DNA from: Colwellia sp. MB3u-45
Lineage (GTDB): Bacteria > Pseudomonadota > Gammaproteobacteria > Enterobacterales > Alteromonadaceae
Assembly (NCBI RefSeq): GCF_014077005.1
Contig: NZ_JACGVC010000040.1
Coordinates: 1 to 64,000, forward strand
Direction: 5' to 3'
Length of the DNA stretch: 64,000 nucleotides
In this document: in pieces, positions 26,595-35,428 of the stretch
Layout of the letters: each line of letters begins with the position of its first letter
How positions within the stretch are numbered: the stretch's first letter is position 1
Position numbers and translations under genes: made by a program
Notes under the pieces: generated by a model
The model's database searches: none
What the model saw: the letters and a program-made list of their open reading frames with translations, nothing else
Told to the model about the DNA's origin: nothing

Positions 26595-27206
26595 ATGGCG
26601 ACCAAAACAAAATATCACCATGGAGATTTGCGTAAGTCGTTAGTCATTACCGCAACAGAAATGGTGACAGAGGCCGGCACTGAAGGTTTGTCGTTACGTA
26701 AACTCGCCGAGCGCATTGGTGTTTCGCGCACCGCGGCCTATCATCACTTTACCGATAAAAATGATTTGTTATGTGCGATTGCTGAGCAAGGTTTTGCACA
26801 ATGGCATCAGCGTGTCGGTGAAATTTTTTCTGAAGAAAATCTGTCTAATGAAGAGAAGTATCGTCATTTTGTTCATGCTTATATCGGCTTTGCTACCAGT
26901 AACCCATCGTTATACGAACTGATGTTTGGCCGGGTTATTTGGAAAGAAAATAATAGCACTGAAGCGTTAAAGAAAATTGCCTATGCAACTTTTAACTACC
27001 AAGTTGAAATGACCAAATTATGGCAAGAACAAGGTATTATTATCAAAGAGGAAAATAGCTTAAGGTTGGCGCAAGTGACTTGGGCTACTTTGCACGGTAT
27101 CGCGCGTTTGGTTATTGACGGTATATATGCACAAGAAAGCCAGATTGATGAAATGTGTGAATGTGCCGTTAACGTGTTTCTTGCTAGTACGCACAATAGC
27201 CATTGA
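26595..27206 (+). CDS. TetR family transcriptional regulator
   Basis: The 203-residue protein has a TetR helix-turn-helix at about 10-60 (LRKLAERIGVSRTAAYHHFTDKNDLL) and a C-terminal WHG/TetR-like ligand domain. It follows the ThrE-type gene closely. A perfect 10-bp dyad lies about 130 bp downstream rather than upstream, so autoregulation cannot be inferred from it. Confidence 0.93.
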   Translation: MATKTKYHHGDLRKSLVITATEMVTEAGTEGLSLRKLAERIGVSRTAAYHHFTDKNDLLCAIAEQGFAQWHQRVGEIFSEENLSNEEKYRHFVHAYIGFATSNPSLYELMFGRVIWKENNSTEALKKIAYATFNYQVEMTKLWQEQGIIIKEENSLRLAQVTWATLHGIARLVIDGIYAQESQIDEMCECAVNVFLASTHNSH

Positions 27207-27332
27207 ATTAAGTAAGTGAGCAATTAGAAGTGAGACTAGATATTCAAGAGCAAGGCGCTTGATTGAGTATTAATTGGTTATTGGGATTAAAACTAACGCA
27301 GATATTGGATCCACTTTAGAATAATCGATTAT

Positions 27333-27366
27333 TTATCTCAATAGATATAGCTAGCCATTGAGATAA
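27333..27366. promoter_or_regulatory. Perfect 10-bp dyad between tetR and a PilZ-like gene
   Basis: TTATCTCAAT is followed 14 bases later by ATTGAGATAA. It lies 41-74 bp upstream of the PilZ-like gene start. It resembles an operator in size and position; a terminator for the TetR gene is less likely because no T run follows. Confidence 0.55.
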
Positions 27367-27406
27367 TGAATAAGACCACTTAAGCAAATTATAAGGTGAT
27401 TAATTT

Positions 27407-28021
27407 ATGACAACCGCTGACCATCAGACAAAACTTGCTCAATTTGATGAGTTTTTTTCCATAAACTATGCTTTTAACATCAACGCTAGTGTTATCGACT
27501 TAGCGCAATTGCCAAACTATCAGCAGTTTATTGAAAACATGCCAGCACCTTTTAAAATAGCGGCAGAAGTCAATACCGTCGATAAAAATGCCCTACGTGC
27601 GCTACAAGCAGTGACTGGGGTTGCTAGTCATTTAATGGATTACCTTAATCATCAAGCGAAAAAAATGGACCTACTGGTAGGTTACATTCTTAGTCAACAA
27701 AACGATGCAAGCACCAGATTTCAAGCCATTAAGTTTGGTGGCGGTGGCATTATTTTTAAAACCACGACACCTAACACCTTTAACACGGGTGACTTTCTTG
27801 ACTTAAAGTTATTTTTTGCTGATGAAAACACCGCGTTTTATTGTGTTGGCGAAATTGTCAGTTGTGAAATAGTTGACAGCGAAAGCCAATACAAGGTGAT
27901 TTTTCATCATATTCGTGCAGATGATCAAGAAACATTAGTGCGACATAGTTTGCATCAACAATCAAAACAGCTACAAGCACTAGCACAACAACGTAACCAA
28001 GCTAAAAATACTTCAGCGTAA
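27407..28021 (+). CDS. PilZ domain-like protein
   Basis: The 204-residue protein has a helical N-terminal half and a beta-rich C-terminal half (about 105-185) resembling a PilZ domain: RFQAIKFGGGGIIFKTTTP, then GDFLDLKLFF and YCVGEIVSCE. The canonical RxxxR is not evident, so c-di-GMP binding is doubtful. The end is Gln-rich. It stands alone between the TetR and ygiF genes. Confidence 0.7.
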   Translation: MTTADHQTKLAQFDEFFSINYAFNINASVIDLAQLPNYQQFIENMPAPFKIAAEVNTVDKNALRALQAVTGVASHLMDYLNHQAKKMDLLVGYILSQQNDASTRFQAIKFGGGGIIFKTTTPNTFNTGDFLDLKLFFADENTAFYCVGEIVSCEIVDSESQYKVIFHHIRADDQETLVRHSLHQQSKQLQALAQQRNQAKNTSA

Positions 28022-28160
28022 ATGTCTTAACCCTTGAGCTTACGGCTCATTGAACTTACAAGGCTAAGCTCAGTGGGGGCTTAAAATATGACCATAGGCT
28101 GGCGTAAAAGGTCTGTTAATAAAAATAACGCTGCCTAAACTACTGATGTTAATATTAAAA

Positions 28161-28187
28161 AAATAGCCTAGTGGATGACTAAGCTAT
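28161..28187. terminator. Hairpin between convergent PilZ-like and ygiF genes
   Basis: AATAGC and TAGT on the left pair with ACTA and GCTATT on the right around GGATG, with one mismatch. An A-rich run precedes it on the left, giving a T run for the minus-strand transcript, so it probably ends ygiF. Confidence 0.65.
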
Positions 28188-28287
28188 TGTTTGGCTATTA
28201 TTGAGTTTATCACTCAGTTATTGTTTATATCTCAGTTGTTGCTGCGCTATTCATCAGCATCAAACACTTAATGATAAATGCGGGCGC

Positions 28288-29805
28288 TTAGTCCTTCTCA
28301 AGCCAATACGGCTCCATCGCAATAGCAATAGCTTTAGTATTATCTAATGCCAATAACAAGCCTTGTACTTTACTCTGCTGCCACTGTACTAGTTTCTTTG
28401 GCGGTTCAGAGAGTTTTTCTAATTGTAGCTGAATAATCCACAGTGACTGTAACTCGCTGATACCTTGTTGTAAGTCTAGCCATGGCCGGCGAAATTTATC
28501 CCGTAAATCATTATCAAATAGTCCGCCAAGCCAAGTACCGGTTAATGAGCTGCGATACAATAGTTTGCTTTGTGCAATATATTGCTGACAGTCTGAACTC
28601 GCCATATTCTTCATCTGGGCACTAATTTCACTTAGGCTCAATTGAATTTTATCTTGAGCAAATGTCATCAGCGTATCATCACCGATTTTACTCGCCATAG
28701 CGGTATGCTCACTACGCGCTAAATAACCTTGTAATATTGACAGTTGCAGTTGATTAAAACGGCTACTATGTAACAGTTGGCTAATATCATCACTATCAGG
28801 AAAACGACGTTTTTCTATTTGAAGTTGTTCGATTAGTAGCTTGCTAAAATCAAGTTTTTTGCGGTAATTACCGGTTTTATTGGTCAGTTCTTGCAAATGT
28901 ATCGCGTTATCAACCCAAGCAAGTAAGTGCACAAAGTGACTTAATTCATCTCTGATCAGTAATTCATCCGGCGATAAATAATCTGCGAACAACCAAAAGC
29001 CATGACGAATAAGCGCTAAGTTTGCTTTTACTGCCACTAATTCATGTAAAGTTGGCGTTGCTAAATAAATCTCAATACTATTTTGCAGGCAGGTAAGCCC
29101 ATGACTGAGTCCATTGGTAAAGGCGTTAGCAATTGAATCACTGCCTTTGTGGCAAATAAAACTTTGTTGTGGGGTAACTGCTGCTACTGGCTCGGTTCGC
29201 CAAATCGCATAACCTCGTGCCGCTTTACTTTTCAAGCCTGGGCGAAGTGCTAGCTCTTTAAAAAGCAATGATGCTAAAGTAAATAGTGCAGATTTATCCC
29301 CCTGAACCAACTCAAATTCAAGCTCATGAATGTGCTCTTTTTTCTCAGCACTGGCCACTTCTCCTTGATCATAAGCCAGCTCAACCCTATTGCCACTGGC
29401 ATCGGTGATTAACCAGGTACAACGTTTAAAGTCAGTATTGAATAAGGCAACTAAGTCATGCTGAATATTTTCAATCGATTGGCTCGGTTGCCAAATTTCA
29501 TCTGGAAAAAGCCTTAAAATCGGCAGTTCACCTTCAATATCAACATTATATTCAGGGCGGCTATGTAAACCACCGACCACCTGCCCAGCGGTTTTAATTG
29601 TTTGCTCAATATGACTATTGCTTCGACGAACTCTCAAGCCCATATCATGTTGTCGCAAATTCAGCTCTGGGGTATCAAAGTAGCAATTAGCGAGTTGCTT
29701 TTCTTGATAGCTAAAGTGAATATTTTCACGATTAAGTGTTTGGGTGATTTTTTCTACGGTGTCATTGCCTAAAACTAAATATTTAAGCTCTATTTCGGTT
29801 GTCAT
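28288..29805 (-). CDS. ygiF: CYTH and CHAD domain protein, inorganic triphosphatase-like (YgiF)
   Basis: The 505-residue protein starts with the CYTH signature EIELKY (ExExK) and the CYTH barrel (about 1-205, with RVRRSN, TIKTAG and LEFEL). A CHAD-type helical domain with scattered basic residues follows (about 215-500). E. coli YgiF hydrolyses inorganic triphosphate. It is divergent from ygiM, the same neighbour pair as in E. coli. The divergent spacer is about 200 bp. Confidence 0.92.
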   Translation of the reverse strand: MTTEIELKYLVLGNDTVEKITQTLNRENIHFSYQEKQLANCYFDTPELNLRQHDMGLRVRRSNSHIEQTIKTAGQVVGGLHSRPEYNVDIEGELPILRLFPDEIWQPSQSIENIQHDLVALFNTDFKRCTWLITDASGNRVELAYDQGEVASAEKKEHIHELEFELVQGDKSALFTLASLLFKELALRPGLKSKAARGYAIWRTEPVAAVTPQQSFICHKGSDSIANAFTNGLSHGLTCLQNSIEIYLATPTLHELVAVKANLALIRHGFWLFADYLSPDELLIRDELSHFVHLLAWVDNAIHLQELTNKTGNYRKKLDFSKLLIEQLQIEKRRFPDSDDISQLLHSSRFNQLQLSILQGYLARSEHTAMASKIGDDTLMTFAQDKIQLSLSEISAQMKNMASSDCQQYIAQSKLLYRSSLTGTWLGGLFDNDLRDKFRRPWLDLQQGISELQSLWIIQLQLEKLSEPPKKLVQWQQSKVQGLLLALDNTKAIAIAMEPYWLEKD

Positions 29806-30013
29806 ACTTTTCCAATATTAGTTATAAATCAAGCCTATTAACTGCAGCAGCGATATTTTTTGTACAATTACAGCTAATAGTAGCTGTCAATCTTACATGA
29901 TTAAAAATTTATATCAAAAATCTTAGGAATCTAAGCGACTCCACTTGCTATCATTCCTACAACGTCCTACTATCTTTGCCATTCTCTGTTTAAATGGCGC
30001 TATTGGTTATTTC

Positions 30014-30613
30014 ATGATAAACATAAAACAAAAATTCGTTGCACTATTATTTTTTACTTCCTTATTCTCTTTTGCTGAAGAGTCTACTAATTCAACCACT
30101 ACCGGTTATATTTCTGAAGATCTAATTGTTTATATGCACTCAGGCGCGGGTAAAAATTACCGTATACAAGGTACGGTAAACGCGGGTGAAAAAATACAAT
30201 TAACCGGTGAGTCGGCGAATGATTACAGCGAGATCATTAGCGATAATGACCGTACTGGTTGGATTGAAAGCAAACTTGTCTCAACAAAACCAGGCATGCG
30301 TTATGTTATTGCTGATCTCAATGAAAAATTAGCGAGTTTTCAATCAGGTAAAAGTGATGTTACTGAGCAACTCAACGAAGCAATAAGTGAAATTGACGCG
30401 TTAAAGTCTGAGCGTAGTGACCTACAAAACAGTATTTCAGCACTCAATATGGATTTAACAGAAACTAAATCACAATTAAAAAATCAAGATACTAGCATTA
30501 AAAAACAATGGTTTTTTAATGGCGCAATCGTATTAAGTATTGGTTTATTATTTGGTTTGATCTTACCGCGTTTATTTTCAAAGCGTAAATCAGGCATGGA
30601 AAACTGGGGCTAA
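30014..30613 (+). CDS. ygiM: YgiM-like SH3 domain protein (TIGR04211 family)
   Basis: The 199-residue product has a signal peptide (KQKFVALLFFTSLFSFAE), a bacterial SH3 domain (about 30-95, with YMHSGAGKNYR and GWIESKLV), a coiled coil (about 100-155) and a C-terminal membrane helix (about 160-180) with basic end. A TTG at 29945 would add 23 residues before the signal sequence; the ATG at 30014 gives a proper signal peptide and is preferred. In E. coli ygiM is followed by cca; here cca lies about 11.5 kb away. Confidence 0.88.
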   Translation: MINIKQKFVALLFFTSLFSFAEESTNSTTTGYISEDLIVYMHSGAGKNYRIQGTVNAGEKIQLTGESANDYSEIISDNDRTGWIESKLVSTKPGMRYVIADLNEKLASFQSGKSDVTEQLNEAISEIDALKSERSDLQNSISALNMDLTETKSQLKNQDTSIKKQWFFNGAIVLSIGLLFGLILPRLFSKRKSGMENWG

Positions 30614-30634
30614 CTAAGCCCATTTCATTATAGT

Positions 30635-32116
30635 TTGCGTGAAAAACCAATAAAATTAAAGAACACTGGAATAACATTTTTGAAAACTTTGCTTTATATA
30701 TTTCTCATCAATATTTGCCTGATATCATTGTCCACTCAGGCAAATGGCGTTTCCCCCTATTTGCCCTTAAAAACCGATCCTCTACTTGAATTAGAGCTTG
30801 AAAAACTCGCAACCATAACCAAATTACCGATTTTAACACGCCCATATCATGCGGCAACAATCTATAAATACTTAGCCAAAATTAAAAGTAGCCATCCTAC
30901 TTTATATCAAAGGCTAAATGCTTATATAAAACGTTATAAAAAAACCAAAGCTGTCACTCATTTTTCAGCACAGATTAGTCACTCATTTAAAGATGATTTT
31001 TTAATGGCCAATCAGCGAGGCCTTGATGTTGACGATTCTTTTAAAATATCAACAAGCAGCTTTTGGCAAGTCAATGAGCACCTTATTTTAAATGCGGGTG
31101 GCACATTATATAACGATGAAATAATCCCAAACAATAGCTACATTTCCTTTGGCTGGGATGTTTTGCAAGTTGATATTGGCTATCGAGAACACTGGTTATC
31201 GCCGACGCAGGAAGGTGCCTTACTATTATCGACTCAAGCTAAGCCAGCGCTTAATGTGACCATTAGTAACCCTGAACTATTAACAGATTGGAATATTAAA
31301 TATGAGATGTCTGTAGGTGTATTAGAAAGACAAAACGGCATACAGTTTGATGCCAAAAAAGCACCCGTGTCAGGTAAACCAGCACTGATGTCTTTACACT
31401 TTAGTTTTCAACCACTTGATTGGTGGACCATAGGTTTTAATAGAACCTTGATGTTTGCCGGCGACGATGGCGACATATCTATAAAAGACGTCTGGAATGG
31501 CATAACTGATCCGGTAAATAGTGATAATTGCGGTGGCAGCGGCACCGAGTTGCAAGATTGCTCTAAAGAATTTGGTAACCAACAAGCTTCTATTAGCAAC
31601 AAGTTCGATATAGCGCCGTTTAACTTTCCTTTAAGTTTAACCTGGGAGTATGCGGGTGAAGATACCAAAGGCCATAAAAATTACCAACTGGGTAATATCG
31701 CACAAAATTTTGGTGTATTTGTCCCATATTTAACCACTAATACCTCAATAAATTTTGAATATACCAAATTTCATAGTTTATGGTATGTGCATCATATATA
31801 TGGCGAGGGTTACTCAAACGACAACGTTAAAATGGGCCATTGGTGGGGTAGTTTGAAAGCACCGGACGATGGTGCTGCTGGTAGTGCAATGAGTATGAGA
31901 TTCGATTGGCAGAATGTTGGCGGCTACCAGCTTTCAATGTTATATCGTTCAGCAGAGTTTGACTCATCAACTACTTATCAATATCAACGCTCTCACGAAG
32001 TTGAACTATCAATAGCAAAAGCCATGAAAAGTAATTTTTTAGAAGCTAAATTAACCTTAGGTGAAGATGCAATAGGCGGTCAATTTTTACGTACTAGTTT
32101 CAAAGTTCGTTGGTAA
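30635..32116 (+). CDS. Capsule assembly Wzi family outer membrane protein
   Basis: The product of up to 493 residues has a signal sequence, an N-terminal helical part and a beta-barrel-like remainder with many aromatic-ended strands, ending in TSFKVRW. It matches the Wzi family, which anchors capsule to the outer membrane. Starts are uncertain: TTG at 30635 lacks a ribosome site, while TTG at 30680 has GGAA eight bases upstream and begins directly at the signal peptide. It heads a group of polysaccharide genes. Confidence 0.82.
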   Translation: MREKPIKLKNTGITFLKTLLYIFLINICLISLSTQANGVSPYLPLKTDPLLELELEKLATITKLPILTRPYHAATIYKYLAKIKSSHPTLYQRLNAYIKRYKKTKAVTHFSAQISHSFKDDFLMANQRGLDVDDSFKISTSSFWQVNEHLILNAGGTLYNDEIIPNNSYISFGWDVLQVDIGYREHWLSPTQEGALLLSTQAKPALNVTISNPELLTDWNIKYEMSVGVLERQNGIQFDAKKAPVSGKPALMSLHFSFQPLDWWTIGFNRTLMFAGDDGDISIKDVWNGITDPVNSDNCGGSGTELQDCSKEFGNQQASISNKFDIAPFNFPLSLTWEYAGEDTKGHKNYQLGNIAQNFGVFVPYLTTNTSINFEYTKFHSLWYVHHIYGEGYSNDNVKMGHWWGSLKAPDDGAAGSAMSMRFDWQNVGGYQLSMLYRSAEFDSSTTYQYQRSHEVELSIAKAMKSNFLEAKLTLGEDAIGGQFLRTSFKVRW

Positions 32117-32144
32117 TTTGTAATTAATTTCAGAAGAAAGTGAT

Positions 32145-33167
32145 ATGAAAAATATTATTAAGCCCTTCAGCCATATTGTTGTTTTTATGCCTAGATTTTT
32201 AGGTGATTGTATCAACTGTACACCTGCACTTAAACTTCTTGAAACCAGCTATCCAAAGGCAAAAATAACACTCGTTATCAGGTCAATTCCAGCTCAAGCT
32301 TTTAATAGAGATGAAAAATTTCAACTGATCATTGATGAAAGGCCTAAAAATAAAGTTCAAGGGATCATTAACCTTATTAAGTCTTTAAAAAATGAAAGCT
32401 TTGATGCTGGCATATTAATGACTAATACGTTAATTGATGCTGTGCTCGCTAGAATAAGTGGCGTGAATAACCTAATTGGATACAATAAGGAGATGCGTAA
32501 GCCATTACTAACAAAGGCTTTGCATCTAGACATACGTCGCCATTATATTAATCGCTATGCTTATATTGCCAATGCACTGTGTGAAAATAGTCATAAAAAT
32601 CTACCTGAAGTGGGTTTATTTTACGATACAACGCAAAGTGTTTTAGCCGATATTAATAAAACGAAAATTGGTTTTTGTATAGTAAATAAAGCCAAGTTAA
32701 GCCGACATTATCCCGTAAGACACGCTGCTGAAGTGATCAATTTATTGAATCAGCAGCTCCAAAAGCCAACATCGTTTTATATGTTAGGTGCACCAGATGA
32801 AACAGTTGAAGCTGAGCAGGTAGTAAGCTTGTGCCAAGAAAAAGGTGCAGTGAACATCCATTCTTTGGCAGGAAAAACGACCATAGCTCAACTTATTGAT
32901 ACTATTGCTGATTTGGATCTTCTTATTACTGTGGATTCAGGCCCGCTACACGTCGCGGCAGCAACAAAAACCACAACCATTGCATTACAAAGTAAAGGCA
33001 CAAGTCCATTTAGCAACGTGTGCCCTAAAGGTAAGCAAGTTACCGTGATAAATAATGCTGGCAACTATATTAATGATGATGACCAAATATTAGATATATC
33101 ACCAAAGCTTATTGCTAAAACTGCCATTGAATTAATAAAAAATAAAAATAGCTTTTCAACGACCTAG
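32145..33167 (+). CDS. Glycosyltransferase family 9 (heptosyltransferase-like)
   Basis: The 340-residue protein has the GT9 start (VFMPRFLGDCINCTPALKLL) and the nucleotide-sugar motif ITVDSGPLHVAAAT near 265, with a central KTTIAQLIDTIADLDLL. Such enzymes add heptose or related sugars to lipopolysaccharide at the inner membrane. It lies between the Wzi-like and GT25 genes in the same direction, 22-28 bp apart. Confidence 0.9.
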   Translation: MKNIIKPFSHIVVFMPRFLGDCINCTPALKLLETSYPKAKITLVIRSIPAQAFNRDEKFQLIIDERPKNKVQGIINLIKSLKNESFDAGILMTNTLIDAVLARISGVNNLIGYNKEMRKPLLTKALHLDIRRHYINRYAYIANALCENSHKNLPEVGLFYDTTQSVLADINKTKIGFCIVNKAKLSRHYPVRHAAEVINLLNQQLQKPTSFYMLGAPDETVEAEQVVSLCQEKGAVNIHSLAGKTTIAQLIDTIADLDLLITVDSGPLHVAAATKTTTIALQSKGTSPFSNVCPKGKQVTVINNAGNYINDDDQILDISPKLIAKTAIELIKNKNSFSTT

Positions 33168-33189
33168 TAATAAATTAAAGGTACCTAAG

Positions 33190-33933
33190 ATGTCAATAAT
33201 AAAAAAATGTCCCGTATATGTCATCAATCTAGACTGTGCAAAGGATCGAATGTTGAGTATGGATCAGCAGCTTTCAGCGATAGATGTTAACTACGAAAGA
33301 ATTCCCGCAATAAAAGGTAACAGCTTAACTGAGACTGAAATCAACATTGAGTATTCAGCAGCACTTAATAAAAAACATTTTAGAGCAGATTTAAGCTTAG
33401 GTGAAATTGGCTGCTACATTAGCCACAAAAATGTTTGGCGAAAAATGGTCGCTGAAAATATAGAATTCGCGGTCATACTTGAAGACGACATGATTATTGA
33501 AAAGAACTTCATCAAGCTTTTTTCACTTGCCGAGACCTTAAAGAAATACGACTTAATTAAGTTAGCCGATAATAGAAATCACCAAGCCAAAAAAACAAGT
33601 AAATTAGAGCAACCGTTTGAATTAATTAATTTCACAAAAATACCCAACTGCGCAACTGGCTATACCATTAGCTTGGCTGGCGCGAAAAAACTATTGTCAA
33701 GAGAGCTATTTTATCGCCCTGTCGATATTGATATGCAATTTTGCCAAGAGCTTGGCTTGTCTGTATATGGTTTGCGCCCTTACCCCATCAATGAAAATAA
33801 AAGCTTCACCAGTGATATTACGTCATTAAATGGTGGATTTCATGGTAATAAAAGTACTAGCTTTATTAGGAATGCTAAATACAGATTACACCTATGGTAC
33901 TTAAGAAAAATGTACGTATCAGGTGAGTTATAA
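33190..33933 (+). CDS. Glycosyltransferase family 25 (LPS/lipooligosaccharide type)
   Basis: The 247-residue protein starts VYVINLDCAKDRM and has GEIGCYISHKNVWRKM and the acidic VILEDDM motif near 95-101, all typical of GT25 galactosyltransferases that modify lipooligosaccharide. It is the third of a same-strand run. The sugar is unknown. Confidence 0.9.
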   Translation: MSIIKKCPVYVINLDCAKDRMLSMDQQLSAIDVNYERIPAIKGNSLTETEINIEYSAALNKKHFRADLSLGEIGCYISHKNVWRKMVAENIEFAVILEDDMIIEKNFIKLFSLAETLKKYDLIKLADNRNHQAKKTSKLEQPFELINFTKIPNCATGYTISLAGAKKLLSRELFYRPVDIDMQFCQELGLSVYGLRPYPINENKSFTSDITSLNGGFHGNKSTSFIRNAKYRLHLWYLRKMYVSGEL

Positions 33934-33975
33934 TAGCGTAACACTTAATTCCCTAAGTTATTTTCGTAAATATTG

Positions 33976-35019
33976 CTAGAACTTCCAGTAATTCAATTCT
34001 TTTCGCATTTTAAATTGTCTGAACACATCAAGCGGTTTAGCTTTAAGGCTGGTTTTTTCAGCAATCGCTTTATCAATTGCAGCCAATAATCTATAAGAAG
34101 ATTTCCCGTCCACATGAGGGTGTGTACAATTAATGTAGTGCTGAATGTTATCCATTAAGCACTTAGGTCTTTGTAGCGCATACGCTACTGACGCCTCTAA
34201 CTTTTCTGGTGAATCAATATTAATCAAATAGTTTTGGGGTGATATATTATTAAAAGTAACAACGGGTTTACCTTGCAACAAAAACATAATAAGTACAGAA
34301 GACGTATCACAAACCATCACATCAGCCTGCTTAAGCAGTGGAATAACATCATCAGTTTCAACAAAAGTTAAGTGTTCATTTTGAATTGATTTATATTGTT
34401 CAACAATGCCCTTATCCATTTTGGGATGAAACTGAATTAACCAATGCCATTTCCCTGTCGCACTTAAACGCTTTACTGTCTCAAATAACTCAGGTGCGCA
34501 GGTTAATTTTTTAGAAAATGTTGAGCACATCAATATTGTTGGTTTTTCTACTTTTTTATCAAGGATATTCTTTGAAAATAATGGGTCTAATGCACACCAG
34601 CCAGTTTCAATCACTCTAAACGTTTGATGTTTTTTGGCTAAACGTTCAAATTCAGCCGTCGAGTCTGGCCCCTGTGTGCAGTATAAATCAAAACAATTAC
34701 GTACTTTATAGTGATCATTCAGCCCTTTTTTGTCTACTTTGCCAGCATCGAAGCCATGAAAAACAGCTACATTAATCCCTGGAAAAAATGTTGGAGCTAT
34801 ATTTGCGGGGTAAATAACCGCATTAGGATCATATTTCACCACATCATCTACCGTCTTTAATATCTTTTCATTATCAGTGAAATAATCTAAATTGACCGAA
34901 TTACCTTGCACAAACCAACAAACATCTCTGTTGCTATTAAGCAGTGCTTTTTGTAGCGGTCTTAAAATAGCAAAACTATAGTTTTGAGAAATGTTTAAAA
35001 CAAACCTTTTTGCTGGCAT
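33976..35019 (-). CDS. CDP-glycerol glycerophosphotransferase-like protein
   Basis: The 347-residue protein has a GT-B-like layout: a HGFDAG motif near 88, IQFHPKMD near 195 and the acceptor-side motif ADVMVCDTSSVLIMFLLQGKPVV near 235. This matches the TagB/TagF-like CDP-glycerol transferase family. In Gram-negatives such proteins often decorate surface polysaccharide with glycerol phosphate or act as nucleotide-sugar transferases. It is convergent with the GT25 gene. Confidence 0.82.
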   Translation of the reverse strand: MPAKRFVLNISQNYSFAILRPLQKALLNSNRDVCWFVQGNSVNLDYFTDNEKILKTVDDVVKYDPNAVIYPANIAPTFFPGINVAVFHGFDAGKVDKKGLNDHYKVRNCFDLYCTQGPDSTAEFERLAKKHQTFRVIETGWCALDPLFSKNILDKKVEKPTILMCSTFSKKLTCAPELFETVKRLSATGKWHWLIQFHPKMDKGIVEQYKSIQNEHLTFVETDDVIPLLKQADVMVCDTSSVLIMFLLQGKPVVTFNNISPQNYLINIDSPEKLEASVAYALQRPKCLMDNIQHYINCTHPHVDGKSSYRLLAAIDKAIAEKTSLKAKPLDVFRQFKMRKELNYWKF

Positions 35020-35166
35020 TTTGGACTCATAAAGTAGTGAAAATATAGACCAGCAGATATTAGCAAGTTATCAGTTAAAAATCAGCAGCAGATAATTCAA
35101 TAGACATAATGGGGTTATACATAAAGACAAAAAGCTAATAACTTCTAATATATAACAAAATCACAA

Positions 35167-35196
35167 TTGACATAGCAGTATAAAATGCGCTATTAA
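35167..35196 (+). promoter_or_regulatory. Sigma-70 promoter of the leu operon
   Basis: A perfect TTGACA (35167-35172) and TATTAA (35191-35196) lie 18 bp apart, about 50 bp before the leader peptide ATG. Confidence 0.75.
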
Positions 35197-35243
35197 TAAG
35201 CTATAAACTATTTGTTAAATAAAAATACTAAGCAAAAGCATCG

Positions 35244-35306
35244 ATGAAAAACTTTACTAACATGATTCGAATTAGCCTCCTCCTCGCATTATCCATGCGC
35301 GGCTAG
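35244..35306 (+). CDS. leuL: leu operon leader peptide
   Basis: A 20-codon frame MKNFTNMIRISLLLALSMRG ends at TAG (35304-35306). It has three consecutive CTC leucine codons followed by Ala and another Leu (TTA), then the attenuator hairpin 45 bp downstream. This is the classic transcription attenuation layout: ribosome stalling at Leu codons when charged tRNA-Leu is scarce prevents terminator formation. It is too short for routine gene calling. Confidence 0.88.
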   Translation: MKNFTNMIRISLLLALSMRG

Positions 35307-35350
35307 GTTTTATTGCTTAAAATAATAAGTAGATAACATAATAAAACACT

Positions 35351-35380
35351 AAACCCGCGCTAATAAGCGCGGGTTTTTTT
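35351..35380 (+). terminator. leu operon attenuator
   Basis: AAACCCGCGC pairs with GCGCGGGTTT around TAATAA and continues into a run of seven T, about 50 bp before the leuA start. GCGCGG at 35297-35302, at the end of the leader frame, can pair with CCGCGC (35355-35360) and so form an antiterminator. Confidence 0.9.
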
Positions 35381-35428
35381 ATGCTCGTTATTTAGCGTAA
35401 ATTTTCACAAAAAAAATCAGGAACATAC

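Noticed and set aside
26242-26610. 122-codon minus-strand frame across the ThrE-type gene end
   Set aside because: It is antisense to membrane helices of the exporter; its composition mirrors that gene.
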